Both the position numbers and the translations under genes were made by a program. The notes beneath the pieces are model-generated. The model ran no database searches. It had not been told where the DNA came from and saw nothing but the letters and a program-made list of their open reading frames with translations. A stretch of DNA of 64,000 nt from Methylobacterium radiodurans (GTDB lineage: Bacteria; Pseudomonadota; Alphaproteobacteria; Rhizobiales; Beijerinckiaceae): positions 4,851,001-4,915,000 of the forward strand of contig NZ_CP029551.1 of NCBI RefSeq assembly GCF_003173735.1, written 5' to 3'. Of this stretch, positions 38,336 through 47,364 are shown in pieces (positions within the stretch are counted from its first letter, which is position 1; every line of letters starts with the position of its first letter).

Positions 38336-39373
38336 ATGATCGACCGCACGACCCGCCAAGCCCGCCGGAAGCCCCGGGCACCGCGCACCCTTCTCGCCGC
38401 AGCGCTGGCCGCGCCGCCCGCGCTCGCGGACGGGATCCGCCTGCACCTGCCCCTCGCCTGCGAGCCCCGACGGACGTGCTTCGTGCAGCACTACGTCGAT
38501 CGCGACCCGGGGCCGGGTGCGCGCGACTACGCCTGCGGCAGCCGCACCTACGACAAGCACGACGGCACGGATTTCCGCGTGCGGACCGGCGCGGAGGCGC
38601 GGGGGGAGGCGGGGCGCGTCCTCGCGGTGGCGCCTGGGCGTGTCCTGCGGGTCCGCTCCGACATGGCGGACGGGCGCGTGCGCGGGGCGGACGCCGCCGA
38701 GATCAAGGGCGTGGAATGCGGCAACGGGCTGGTCGTCGCCCACGCGGACGGCTGGGAGAGCCAGTATTGCCACATGGCGCGGGACAGCCTCGTGGTTCGC
38801 CCCGGTGACCCGGTCGCCGCCGGCCAGACTCTCGGCCAGGTGGGCCTCTCGGGCATGACCGAGTTCCCCCATCTCCACCTTACGCTGCGGCAAAACGGGC
38901 AGGTCGTCGATCCCTTCGCGCCGGAGGGGGCACCCGATACCTGCGATCCGGCGGCGCCGGGGCGCGGCGGCACGCTGTGGGAGCCGAAGACTGCTGCTGC
39001 CCTCGGTTATCAGTCGGGCAGCGTCCTCAATGCCGGCTTCGCCGACGCGGCGGTGAGTATGGAGGACGTCGAGGCCGCGACGCTGCGCATGCCCGGAGCG
39101 GATTCGGGCGCGCTCGTCGCCTACGTGCGTGCGATCGGGCTGGAGACCGGCGACGTGCAGAGCCTCGTCCTCACCGATCCGGGCGGCGCGGTCGTGGCCC
39201 AGAGCGTCCAGCCCGCCCTGGAGCGTCCGCGGGCGCAGTCGCTGCTCTTCGTCGGGCGGAAGCGTCCTGTGGAGGGATGGGCCGCCGGCACCTTCACGGC
39301 CCGCTTCTGGGTGGAGCGGGGTGGCCGCGTCGCCCTGGAAAAGACGTTCGGGCTCGCGCCGCGCGACCGCTGA
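38336..39373 (+). CDS. M23-family peptidase (LytM-type), secreted
   Basis: 345 residues. A signal-like N-terminus (RTLLAAALAAPPALAD) precedes an M23 domain with KHDGTDFRV (zinc His and Asp) and EFPHLHLTL (HxH). The zinc set looks complete, so it is probably active on peptidoglycan cross-links. A C-terminal beta domain of about 120 residues (AVSMEDVEAATLRMPGADSG to the end) is not recognised and may bind substrate. ATG 38309 is an alternative start. Confidence 0.88.
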   Translation: MIDRTTRQARRKPRAPRTLLAAALAAPPALADGIRLHLPLACEPRRTCFVQHYVDRDPGPGARDYACGSRTYDKHDGTDFRVRTGAEARGEAGRVLAVAPGRVLRVRSDMADGRVRGADAAEIKGVECGNGLVVAHADGWESQYCHMARDSLVVRPGDPVAAGQTLGQVGLSGMTEFPHLHLTLRQNGQVVDPFAPEGAPDTCDPAAPGRGGTLWEPKTAAALGYQSGSVLNAGFADAAVSMEDVEAATLRMPGADSGALVAYVRAIGLETGDVQSLVLTDPGGAVVAQSVQPALERPRAQSLLFVGRKRPVEGWAAGTFTARFWVERGGRVALEKTFGLAPRDR

Positions 39374-39397
39374 GCCCGCTGCGGGTTCGGCTCTGTG

Positions 39398-39422
39398 TTT
39401 GACTTCGGGGTTTGACTTCGGG
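39398..39422 (+). promoter_or_regulatory. Duplicated TTTGACTTCGGG element, possible promoter
   Basis: TTTGACTTCGGGG (39398-39410) is followed directly by TTTGACTTCGGG (39411-39422). TTGACT at 39412 resembles a sigma-70 -35 box; 17 bp later comes GCTACC, a weak -10 candidate. It lies 34 bp before the next gene. Confidence 0.4.
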
Positions 39423-39455
39423 CCGGGAACGGGGGCTACCTGAACCCGGTCCCGA

Positions 39456-39797
39456 ATGAGCCCGGCCTTGGACGACACCCCCGAAATCCGCGAGCAGCTG
39501 TCTCGCGCGTGGCGCTCGACCCTCGACGCGGCCGTCGCCAACGGCGCGCCGCCACAAGCGGTCGTCGAGACAATGGTCACGGTGGCGCACGAGTGCTTCG
39601 CCGAGGCCTTCGGCGCGACGGCGGCGGCGAGCTATCTCCAACTCCTGGCCGAGCAGTTGCGGGCGGGCGAGCGCTGCGAGACCGACGCGCTGGTCCGCGG
39701 CCAGCCGGAGGAGCGCCCGTCGCGCAGCTTCATGCCCGCCGACGCCGAGGCGCTGATCGACCCGGACTGGCCGACGCGGAACGACCTGTTCGGCTAA
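39456..39797 (+). CDS. Hypothetical protein
   Basis: 113 residues, mostly helical, soluble. SRAWRSTLDAAVANGAPPQA and VTVAHECFAEAFGATAAASY suggest a compact helical fold. The tail (FMPADAEALIDPDWPTRNDL) is acidic. No family is recognised. It lies 82 bp downstream of the M23 peptidase but has its own promoter-like repeat. Confidence 0.72.
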   Translation: MSPALDDTPEIREQLSRAWRSTLDAAVANGAPPQAVVETMVTVAHECFAEAFGATAAASYLQLLAEQLRAGERCETDALVRGQPEERPSRSFMPADAEALIDPDWPTRNDLFG

Positions 39798-40263
39798 GAC
39801 AAAGCGGACCGCCGCCGAGATCTCAGGAGGCGCGTCCCAGCGCACGACGCGTATTCGGTGCGTTCGCGCCGCTCCGCCCCGCCAACGTCAAGTCCTTTCC
39901 CGACAGGGATCGCGGCCATCCCGCGCACGGATTTTGGAGGTCGCGGCGCTCAGGTCCCGCGGCGCGGCCGATTCGCAGTGGAGCGGACGCGCCGCGGGGA
40001 TCACGCTTTATCGTATGTGTATTTCCGCCCGGGCGATCTCCGGAACTTCCGAGCGCTTACAGAAGGCCCGGAGCGGGAATCCTGAATTTCCCGCTCGAGT
40101 AGCATCTATAGGTGCTTGCAATCCAGATAACCTGGGTTAGGGTACGCCTACGTTACGCTGCGATGCGGAGCGGACAGTCAAAGTGGGGGACTTCATCAGG
40201 GGCCGGGCGCCTGAGCGAGCGCACGGTCTCATCGACGACGCGCGCCAATTCGGAGGCGGATGG
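39798..40263. other. Intergenic region upstream of LuxR-type gene
   Basis: 466 bp without a convincing frame. From about 40075 to 40160 base composition drops in GC, with TAACCTGGGTTAGGGTACGC near 40129, probably the promoter of the downstream regulator. Confidence 0.4.
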
Positions 40264-41037
40264 ATGCCTGGCACGATCAATTTCCAGTACGGAACCGGAC
40301 GTGGCACGACCCGCGCCCCGCTGGCGGCGCGGCAGCTTTCCGGAACTCCGGCCCTTGTGCCGACGATCGCGACGCTGCTCCTCGGATCGGCCGGGCTGTC
40401 CCGGGACGGTCTCGTGCGGATCCTCGACGCGCACGCCTACGCGGTCCTCGACGGTTTCGAGACGCTCGCGGAAATCGATCCGACCTGCGACCCGGCTCTC
40501 GTGCTGCTCAGCGATTTCGGGGCCGCACAGGTGGCCGACGGCACGATCGGCCTGCTGCGCGCGATGTTCCCGCAGGCCCGCATCGTCGTCCTCACCGACA
40601 TGCGCGATCCCGCGACCTTCCGCGCCGCGCTCGAGGCGGGCGCACAGGCTTGTCTCGACCGGGTCACGGGGCCGGAGGCCCTGATCAAGTCGCTCAACGT
40701 CGTGATGCGCGGCAATATCGTGATGCCGATGCACGCGGTGCCGCATCTCGGCGGCGACGGTGCACAGGCCGTCCGCCTCTCGGTCCAGAACGCGGGCGCC
40801 GAGATGCCGCCCGGCGCCCGCGCGCTCTCGAACCGGGAGATCGAGATCCTGACCTGCCTCGCGGACGGCCAGTCGAACAAGCTGATCGCCCGCCGCTTCG
40901 CCATCGCGGAGGCGACCGTGAAGATCCACGTCAAGGGGATCCTGCGGAAGATCAGCGTGCAGAATCGAACCCAGGCCGCCGTCTGGGTCCTGAAGCACGG
41001 CCTCCCGCGGCTGCCGGGACGATCGATCGCGCAGTAG
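40264..41037 (+). CDS. LuxR/NarL-type response regulator
   Basis: 257 residues from the ATG at 40264, which has GGAGG 5 bp upstream. The N-terminal half is a receiver-like domain (ARIVVLTDMRDPATFRAALE, ALEAGAQACLDR), but the usual phospho-Asp position reads LVLLSDFG, with Asp one turn later than normal, so phosphorylation is uncertain. The C-terminal HTH is clear: LSNREIEILTCLADGQSNKL then FAIAEATVKIHVKGILRKI. No kinase is adjacent. An upstream GTG at 40183 would give 284 residues. Confidence 0.88.
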   Translation: MPGTINFQYGTGRGTTRAPLAARQLSGTPALVPTIATLLLGSAGLSRDGLVRILDAHAYAVLDGFETLAEIDPTCDPALVLLSDFGAAQVADGTIGLLRAMFPQARIVVLTDMRDPATFRAALEAGAQACLDRVTGPEALIKSLNVVMRGNIVMPMHAVPHLGGDGAQAVRLSVQNAGAEMPPGARALSNREIEILTCLADGQSNKLIARRFAIAEATVKIHVKGILRKISVQNRTQAAVWVLKHGLPRLPGRSIAQ

Positions 41038-41059
41038 GCGCAGCGGTCTCGGTACGAGG

Positions 41060-41083
41060 AAGGCGGCGAGCGATCGCCGCCTT
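41060..41083 (+). terminator. Terminator after the LuxR-type gene
   Basis: AAGGCGGCGA and TCGCCGCCTT form a perfect 10-bp stem with a GCGA loop, 23 bp after the stop codon, followed by CTCGCGTT. Confidence 0.7.
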
Positions 41084-41673
41084 CTCGCGTTGCAGGGTCT
41101 TCGATTGATCCGGATCGCCGTCACTCTCCCGCGCGGACGGGGCGATGGCCTTCGCATACGGCGATCACGACGTGCCTCGGATCGCGCCTGCCGAGGAGGG
41201 GGCCGGCGCCGCGTGCGGCATCCGGGTTGGCCGACGGACGATCTCGCCTCCCGGCCCTATGCAAGCGCCCTCGCCCCGTGGGGCGGGGCGAGGAATGGGC
41301 AGGCCTCCGCGGCGATCGTTCAAAGCCGCGGTCACGGGGCCGGCGGGATCATACTCGGATCATCGCCGGTCCTGCGCCCGCCCCTGCAAGCTGGGCCGCC
41401 CGCGGCCTCGTCCCGGCACCCCACGCCTGCCCGGTGGCATGCCCGTGGCCGGCGGGCTTGTCATCCCTCGCTTCGGAACTGCCCAGGCCGGCCTACGGGA
41501 TCGCCGCGCTTCCGCCCCGCCTCGCGCAGCACGTCGTCAGGCCGGACGATGTTCCCCGATGGAAGGTGCGTCCCGGCACGTCGCATCGTCCCTGCGCCGT
41601 CTATATACAGATCACGCAAGTCGATGCGGATAAAAAATCGCCGACCGGTAATACTGAAGGAGATAAAATAGTT
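41084..41673. other. Long leader region of the secreted 89-aa protein
   Basis: 590 bp without a convincing gene. The last ~70 bp are AT-rich, with TCTATATACAGATC near 41600, GGATAAAAAATCGCC and then GAAGGAGATAAAATAG before the ATG. This is the likely promoter and 5' UTR of 41674-41943. Confidence 0.45.
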
Positions 41674-41943
41674 ATGAATACTCGCATTGCCGCCACTGTT
41701 GCCGCTCTCATGCTCGGGGTTGCTGCCCCGGCCTCGTCTGCCTTGGCCTCAGGTTACGAGGCGTCGCGCGGCCATTACACCGGCTTCTTGCCCTACGAGC
41801 CGGACGTGACGGGCTCGATCGGCTTCCATGGCAGCCGCAACCCGGCCGACTGCCGGATGAGCTCGGCCGCTGAGGGGAACGCCAACCAGCAGAACTTCCC
41901 AGTGAAGCAGTACGGTCAGACCGCGGGCGGCAACCGTTGCTGA
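41674..41943 (+). CDS. Small secreted protein
   Basis: 89 residues. Signal peptide (VAALMLGVAAPASSALA) with cleavage near ALA-SG; the mature part is about 63 residues (YEASRGHYTGFLPYEPDVTG; GFHGSRNPADCRMSSAAEGN) with two Cys, one as the last residue. The ribosome site (AAGGAGA) and AT-rich leader are unlike neighbouring genes and suggest strong expression. It is followed 11 bp later by a 34-aa membrane microprotein, then a terminator. Function unknown. Confidence 0.8.
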   Translation: MNTRIAATVAALMLGVAAPASSALASGYEASRGHYTGFLPYEPDVTGSIGFHGSRNPADCRMSSAAEGNANQQNFPVKQYGQTAGGNRC

Positions 41944-41954
41944 AGGGACTCCGG

Positions 41955-42059
41955 ATGCTGACGTTGATGAAGGCGTTCTCCTACGGCATGATCGGTGTGT
42001 TCGTGGTCGGTCTCGGTCTCACGCTCTGGGGCTCTCTCGACGTGCTCGCCGGCCTGTAG
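41955..42059 (+). CDS. 34-residue single-span membrane microprotein
   Basis: MLTLMKAFSYGMIGVFVVGL with a continuous hydrophobic helix to GLTLWGSLDVLAGL. The ATG is 11 bp after the previous stop and preceded by GAAGGGA. A perfect terminator starts 50 bp after its stop codon. It is too short for standard gene finders. The tight operon placement is the main evidence that it is real. It may anchor or regulate the secreted partner. Confidence 0.6.
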   Translation: MLTLMKAFSYGMIGVFVVGLGLTLWGSLDVLAGL

Positions 42060-42109
42060 GACAAAGTCCCGGATAGATCTCCGCAAGCAGAAACCGTGGG
42101 AAAGACCAT

Positions 42110-42134
42110 AAGGACCGCCCAATGGGCGGTCCTT
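42110..42134 (+). terminator. Strong rho-independent terminator
   Basis: AAGGACCGCCC and GGGCGGTCCTT form an 11-bp perfect stem with an AAT loop, followed by TCGGC. It ends the 89-aa/34-aa transcript. It also argues that the diguanylate cyclase/phosphodiesterase gene starts downstream, at 42264. Confidence 0.85.
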
Positions 42135-42263
42135 TCGGCTGTCGAGCGCCGTTCAAGATCCCGGGCCGCGGGCATTGCGGATCTCATCAACGCTTCGTTA
42201 CCTGTTCCGGCTTACAGAACCGGAAAGCCCCAATGCCGGGGCGGCTTGGAACAGCGACTTGGC

Positions 42264-44240
42264 ATGCGCCTCCTGCGGAGCGCCGAACCTCCCCAAGACT
42301 GGCTGATTCGGCGCGACCAGCTCGACGCCGTCCGCCGCAGCGTGCTCGGCGCGATCCCCATCAACGTGCTTCTCGGCCTCGCCGGCACGCTCGTGGCGGC
42401 CCATGCGGGCGAGATGCGCGCGGGACTGATCTGGTTCGCGGTCTCGACGGGCGTCAACCTGCTGCGCGTCGGCCTCTGCCAGGCGCCGTGCCCTGGTCTC
42501 GCGCTGACGCCTGCGACATCACCGGAGCAGGCGCCCGCCGCGGCGCGCTCGATCGACCGGCACCTGCGCCTCTGCTGGCTCGCGGCGCTCCTGTCGGGCA
42601 CGGTCTGGGCCTTCCTGCCGCTGCTCTGCGCGGGCTACACCTCCGACCAGACGCTGTTCTATCTCACCATCACCTGTGGGATCACCGCGGGGGCGGTCAC
42701 CTACGGCACGGCCTTCGCACAGGTCCCGGTCTGCTTCATCGCCCCGCCGCTCCTCTCGGCCGCGGCTTGCCTGCTCGTCGCCGGCGGCTTCGACCGCAAC
42801 TGCCTTGCCGCCACCGTGCTGCTCTACTTGGCGGCGCTCACGCGCAGCGCCTTCTCCTCAGAGGCAAGCTTTCGCGAGACGAGCCGCCTGAAGCACGAGG
42901 CCACGGCTCTGGCCGAAGCGCACGAGGTGGCCCACGCGAGCGCCAGCGCGCTAGCCGAGGCGATGCGGGTGCGTGCGACCCACGACGCGCTGACCGGCCT
43001 CCTGAACCGTGCCGGCTTCGCGCAGCAGGCCGAAGGTCGGCTCGCGGGCCAGTCCTGTCTGATGCTGCTGGATCTCGACGGCTTCAAGTCCGTCAACGAC
43101 ATCTACGGCCACACCACGGGAGACCGCCTGCTCGCCGAGGTCGCCCGGCGCGTTGCCGCCTGCCTTCCGCCGGGATCCTCCGCCGCCCGCCTCGGCGGCG
43201 ACGAGTTCGCCCTCCTGTACGACCCCGAAACCTCGGGCTGCCCGCCGGAGGCGCTCGCCGAGAGCCTGATCGGGCGCGTCGCCGAGCCCTTCGAGGGCTT
43301 CGACATCGGGCGCCTCGGCATGAGCATCGGCATCTGCCAGATCCCGGCCGACAGCCTGACCCATCTGCTGACCTGCGCCGATCAGGCGCTCTACGCCGCG
43401 AAAGCCGCGGGCCGGAACCGATTTCGCGTCTTCGACGAGGGCCTCCTGCGGCGCCTGGAGATGCGGCGCGCCTGCGAGCGCGACCTCTCCCGCGCGCTGG
43501 CGGAGGGCGGCCTCGCGGTGTGGTTCCAGCCGATCTTCGGCCAGGCGGGGCGGCGGGTCGCGAGCCTGGAGGCGCTCCTGCGCTGGCATCACCCGGTGCA
43601 CGGCTGGATTCCGCCGGGCGAGCTGGTTGCGGCTGCCTCGGCGGCCGGCCTCACCGAGTCGCTCCTGCGCTTCATTCTGGAGCGGGTCTGCGCGATGATG
43701 CAGAGCCTGCGCGAGAGCGGCCGCGGCGATGTGCGCGTCGCCATGAACGTCTCGCCCCGCGAGATGGCCCAGATCGCCGTGGACGAGATCGTCCTCGGCC
43801 GGCTGCGCGCCCTCGGTTTGCCGCTCACGATGCTGGAGATCGAGATCACCGAGGAAACGGCGCTCGACATCGAGGCCACGCAGAGCAAGCTCGTCGCCCT
43901 CTCCCAGGCCGGCATCCGCCTCGCGCTCGACGATTTCGGGGTCGGCTACTCGGCCCTCGCCTCGCTGCGCACCCTGAGGGCCGACCGGATCAAGATCGAC
44001 CGCAGCCTCGTCACCGGCCTCGCCGCCGCCGACGACAAGCGGGGGCTTGTCCAGGCGGTTCTCGGCCTCGGACGCGCCCTCGGCCTCGACGTGGTCGCCG
44101 AGGGCGTGGAGACCGCCGAGGACCTCGACACGCTGGAAGCTCTGGGCTGCGTCTTCATGCAGGGCTACCACCTCGGTCGGCCCGCCCCGGCGGAGGCGAC
44201 CCTCCGGATGTTGATCGACCAGCGGGTCGACGCTGCCTGA
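42264..44240 (+). CDS. Membrane GGDEF-EAL cyclic-di-GMP enzyme
   Basis: 658 residues from the ATG at 42264 (upstream starts would overlap the terminator). Five or six N-terminal membrane spans (about 30-195), a short coiled linker, then a GGDEF domain (THDALTGLLNRAGFAQQAEG; ARLGGDEFALLY, intact active site) and an EAL domain (SLEALLRWHHPVHGWIPPGE, LALDDFGVGYSALASLRTL, DVVAEGVETAEDLDTLEALG). Both halves keep their key residues, so either activity is possible. It would adjust c-di-GMP, which often controls EPS and motility. Confidence 0.93.
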   Translation: MRLLRSAEPPQDWLIRRDQLDAVRRSVLGAIPINVLLGLAGTLVAAHAGEMRAGLIWFAVSTGVNLLRVGLCQAPCPGLALTPATSPEQAPAAARSIDRHLRLCWLAALLSGTVWAFLPLLCAGYTSDQTLFYLTITCGITAGAVTYGTAFAQVPVCFIAPPLLSAAACLLVAGGFDRNCLAATVLLYLAALTRSAFSSEASFRETSRLKHEATALAEAHEVAHASASALAEAMRVRATHDALTGLLNRAGFAQQAEGRLAGQSCLMLLDLDGFKSVNDIYGHTTGDRLLAEVARRVAACLPPGSSAARLGGDEFALLYDPETSGCPPEALAESLIGRVAEPFEGFDIGRLGMSIGICQIPADSLTHLLTCADQALYAAKAAGRNRFRVFDEGLLRRLEMRRACERDLSRALAEGGLAVWFQPIFGQAGRRVASLEALLRWHHPVHGWIPPGELVAAASAAGLTESLLRFILERVCAMMQSLRESGRGDVRVAMNVSPREMAQIAVDEIVLGRLRALGLPLTMLEIEITEETALDIEATQSKLVALSQAGIRLALDDFGVGYSALASLRTLRADRIKIDRSLVTGLAAADDKRGLVQAVLGLGRALGLDVVAEGVETAEDLDTLEALGCVFMQGYHLGRPAPAEATLRMLIDQRVDAA

Positions 44241-44440
44241 CTCCACTCAAGCGCGGCTCGCTGATCGCGGGGCCGGGCGCAAGTGCTGGCCGCCGGGCAC
44301 CGTCCCGGGATCCGCTGACCTGTTGAGCCGGCGCAACAGGCGCGTGCCGACAGGTGCCGCCGGCTTCCGGTTCCGTTGACGGGACGGACCGTCGTGCCGA
44401 TAGCTTAGCCCAAGGGGGCCGGTGCCGATGGTGGAAAGCC

Positions 44441-45292
44441 ATGCCCGGTCAGGCCTCGCCTCACGTTCTCTCGTCGATCCCGCTCGCGCCGGATCCCGCC
44501 CATCGTCTGGGCATCGGCCGCAGCGCCGAGGTCTTCGCGGACGCTCCGGGCCGCGTCCTCAAGCTCTTCGTCGAGGGATCCGATCCGGAGGCGATCGCGG
44601 CGGAGTTCCGCGCCGCGCGCCTCGCTCACGGGCAGGGTCTGCCCGCTCCGCGCGCCCACGCGGTCGTCGCGCACGGGGCGCGCACCGGCATCCTGTTCGA
44701 TCGCGTCGAGGGGCGCAGCCTGCTGCGGCATTGCGGCATGCGGCCGGACCGGGTCATGCTGGGCTTCCGCTCCCTCGCTCTCCTGCAGCGGCGCATCCAT
44801 GCCCGCTCGGGCGCGGGGCTACCCGACCAGCGCGCGGTCCTGCGCGAGGGTATCGTGCGCGCCCGAATCTCGGAGGGCGCGCGGACGGCCGCGCTCGCCC
44901 GGCTCGAGCGCCTGCCGGGGGGCGAGGCCCTCTGCCACGGGGACCTGCATCCCGAGAACGTCCTGGTGACGCCCGGCGGCTGGCGCGTGGTGGACTGGCA
45001 GAAGGCGGTGGCGGGACACCCGGCCGCGGATGCGGCGCGCACCGCGATGCTCATCCGATTCGGCCGCGTGGTCGATGGTCCGCGCGCGGCCGCCACCGCG
45101 GCGCCGCTGCGCGCCCTCGTGGCCTTCTGGTACACGCTCTGCTACCGCCGCGGCCCGGGTCCGCGGGTCGGGCTCGCCGACATTCGGGCCTGGACGCTGC
45201 CGGTCGCCGCCGCGCGGCTCGCGGGCCGCATCGCCGAGAACGAGGATGCCCTGCGCGCGGAGGTGGAGCGGCTCGCCGCCGAGGCGGCCTGA
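44441..45292 (+). CDS. Aminoglycoside-phosphotransferase-family kinase-like protein
   Basis: 283 residues from the ATG at 44441. The kinase-like fold is shown by IGRSAEVFADAPGRVLKLFV (Lys in the N-lobe), ALCHGDLHPENVLVTPGGWR (catalytic Asp and Asn) and VVDWQKAVAGHPAADAART (DxD-like metal site, here DWQ). The family phosphorylates small molecules such as choline, sugars or aminoglycosides. Substrate unknown. It is a lone gene with about 180-200 bp on either side. Confidence 0.85.
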   Translation: MPGQASPHVLSSIPLAPDPAHRLGIGRSAEVFADAPGRVLKLFVEGSDPEAIAAEFRAARLAHGQGLPAPRAHAVVAHGARTGILFDRVEGRSLLRHCGMRPDRVMLGFRSLALLQRRIHARSGAGLPDQRAVLREGIVRARISEGARTAALARLERLPGGEALCHGDLHPENVLVTPGGWRVVDWQKAVAGHPAADAARTAMLIRFGRVVDGPRAAATAAPLRALVAFWYTLCYRRGPGPRVGLADIRAWTLPVAAARLAGRIAENEDALRAEVERLAAEAA

Positions 45293-45473
45293 GGGACGGG
45301 CCGTGCACCGGCTTCGACGGACGGGCATCGGGTCGTCATATCGGGTAGTCATCATGTCGCTCCGGCGCCGTCTGCCCGGGGGCTTCCAGCCCGCGCCGCG
45401 GGGCGCTACGCGCTTGTCCGACCGGCGCCCAGCCGACCACTTGCCCCATGACACGTCCTCAGGAGACCTCGCG

Positions 45474-46010
45474 ATGAACCGCATCCCGCCGGCCGCCCGC
45501 CTCTCCCGCCTCGGCGCGCTGGGCCTCGCTGGGCTGGTGCTCCTCGGCTCGGCCGGCCTCGCGGCGGCGCACGACTACGCGGCCGGCAGCCTCAAGATCG
45601 GTCATCCCTGGTCCCGGGCGACGCCGGGCGGTGCCAAGGTCGCGGGCGGCTACGTCACCGTGACCAACACGGGCACCGAGCCGGACCGGCTCGTCGGCGG
45701 CTCGCTCAGCGAGGCCGGCCGGACCGAGCTGCACAGCATGTCGATGCAGGGCGACGTGATGAAGATGGCCCCGATCGAGGGCGGCGTCGCGATCGCGCCC
45801 GGCGAGACGATCAAGCTGGCGCCCGGCGGCAACCACATGATGTTCCTGGACCTGAAGACCCAGCTGAAGCAGGGCGCGCGGATCAAGGGCACCCTGATCT
45901 TCGAGAAGGCCGGCACCGTGCCGGTCGAGTTCGCGGTGGAGAGCATCGCCGCCAAGGCGCCGGCCGAGGGCGGGGCCGACGATCATTCCGGGCACAAACA
46001 TGCCCACTGA
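45474..46010 (+). CDS. Periplasmic copper chaperone PCuA(C)
   Basis: 178 residues. Signal peptide (LGLAGLVLLGSAGLAAAH), then the PCuAC domain with IGHPWSRATPGG and GGYVTVTNTGTEPDRLVGG. The Cu(I) site Met/His residues are in ELHSMSMQGDVMKM and GGNHMMFLDL. A His-rich tail (DDHSGHKHAH) adds metal affinity. It passes copper to cytochrome oxidase assembly. It overlaps the SCO gene by 11 bp and is preceded by AGGAGA. Confidence 0.93.
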   Translation: MNRIPPAARLSRLGALGLAGLVLLGSAGLAAAHDYAAGSLKIGHPWSRATPGGAKVAGGYVTVTNTGTEPDRLVGGSLSEAGRTELHSMSMQGDVMKMAPIEGGVAIAPGETIKLAPGGNHMMFLDLKTQLKQGARIKGTLIFEKAGTVPVEFAVESIAAKAPAEGGADDHSGHKHAH

Positions 46011-46611
46011 GGGGGCCGCCCGGGCCTCGCGCCGCAGCGTCCTCCTGACCTTCGGCCTGCTCGGCCTCGGCCTCGCGGGGATCGTCGGCACCACGGTGGC
46101 GCTGCTGCCGGGCGGTCCGAGCGCGCCGGCCATGTCGGTGATCGGCGGCCCGTTCCGCCTGCAATCGACCAAGGGCGGCGTGCTCGATTCGGCGACGCTC
46201 GCCGGCAAGCCCTACCTCGTCGGCTTCGGCTTCACGCACTGCCCGAATGTCTGTCCGACGGTGCTGGCCGACCTCACCAACCTGATCGAGGCCCTTCACA
46301 AGGAGGGCCGCGACATCGGCGTCTACTACGTCACGGTGGACCCCGAGCGCGACACGGTCGCGGTGATGCGCGAGTACATGGCCTCGTTCAGCGACCGGAT
46401 CACCGGCCTGACCGGCACGCCCGAAGAGATCGGCCAAGTCGAGCGGGCCTTCCGCGCTGAGGTGCGCCGGGTGCCGCTGAAGGCCGGGGACTACACCTTC
46501 GAGCACACCGCGATGCTCTACCTGATGGATGCGGCCGGCCGCTTCGTCGGCCCGCTCGACCTCGCGGCTGGCCAGGACCTCGCCCTGAAGCAGATCCGGG
46601 CCGTGCTCTGA
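46000..46611 (+). CDS. SCO1/SenC-type copper chaperone
   Basis: 203 residues. An N-terminal membrane anchor (LLTFGLLGLGLAGIVGTTVA) and a thioredoxin-like SCO domain with GFTHCPNVCPTVLADL (CxxxC copper site) and the third ligand His in YTFEHTAMLYL. It works with PCuAC to insert CuA into cytochrome c oxidase. The coding overlap with the PCuAC gene supports a shared pathway. Confidence 0.95.
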   Translation: MPTEGAARASRRSVLLTFGLLGLGLAGIVGTTVALLPGGPSAPAMSVIGGPFRLQSTKGGVLDSATLAGKPYLVGFGFTHCPNVCPTVLADLTNLIEALHKEGRDIGVYYVTVDPERDTVAVMREYMASFSDRITGLTGTPEEIGQVERAFRAEVRRVPLKAGDYTFEHTAMLYLMDAAGRFVGPLDLAAGQDLALKQIRAVL

Positions 46612-46636
46612 TCCTGTCGGTCCCGAGGGCGGACCA

Positions 46637-47194
46637 ATGAAGCGCCTCGACAGGCGGAGCCGTTCGCCTAGAGTGCCGCCCGCCTGCCCCTGGAGACTCG
46701 ACGCCTTGCTCCGCACCGCTCTGGCCGCTGCCCTCTCGGCGGGTGCGCTCTGCGCCTCCGGGGCCGGGGCGCAACCCGCCCTCCCCTCCGTCGCCGAGGC
46801 GGTGCGCCTGGTGCGCGAGCACCGGACCAACGGCTACGTCACGGTCGCGCAGACCCTGGCCTACGCGGCGCGCGAGCGGCCCGACAGCTTCCGGCTCGCC
46901 GAGATCCGGGCCGAGCACCGGCCCGGCGAGGGCTTTGCCCGTGTTCGGGTCTGCTACTGGCTGCGCCCGCCCGGGACACCCGTCCTGCCCAGCTGCGGGA
47001 TCGGCTTCGTGGTCACCACGAACCCGCCCCATGTCGAGCCGGAGGAGCGCTTCGCCGGGCTCGGCCGCGACCTTCAGGACGGACGGCAGGCCTTCCTGCG
47101 CGGCCTCGACCGTGAAGTCGCGCTACGAACTGACCCAGGCACGCGGACGCTGCGCGCCGTGCTCGACCCCTACGACCTCTACGACGACCGCTGA
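46637..47194 (+). CDS. Secreted hypothetical protein
   Basis: 185 residues. Signal peptide (LLRTALAAALSAGALCASG, cut near AGAQP), then a soluble domain with GYVTVAQTLAYAARERPDSF, RVRVCYWLRPPGTPVLPSCG (two Cys) and FVVTTNPPHVEPEE. No family recognised. It lies 25 bp after the SCO gene, so it may be co-expressed with the copper pair. Confidence 0.7.
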   Translation: MKRLDRRSRSPRVPPACPWRLDALLRTALAAALSAGALCASGAGAQPALPSVAEAVRLVREHRTNGYVTVAQTLAYAARERPDSFRLAEIRAEHRPGEGFARVRVCYWLRPPGTPVLPSCGIGFVVTTNPPHVEPEERFAGLGRDLQDGRQAFLRGLDREVALRTDPGTRTLRAVLDPYDLYDDR

Positions 47195-47364
47195 GGGACG
47201 GCCCGGGGTCGGACGATCTGCCGCCTTCTCGTCGGGCGCGCCCGTGCCGATCTCTTGTCCGGAGATTGGAGACTCCTGGTGACGGGCGGGCGGCGCGGAT
47301 CGCGGGCACCGCTCGGCGGCGCTAGGGTGCTCCGGCCCCGGCGGCGCGAGCGAGCGTGCGGCGT

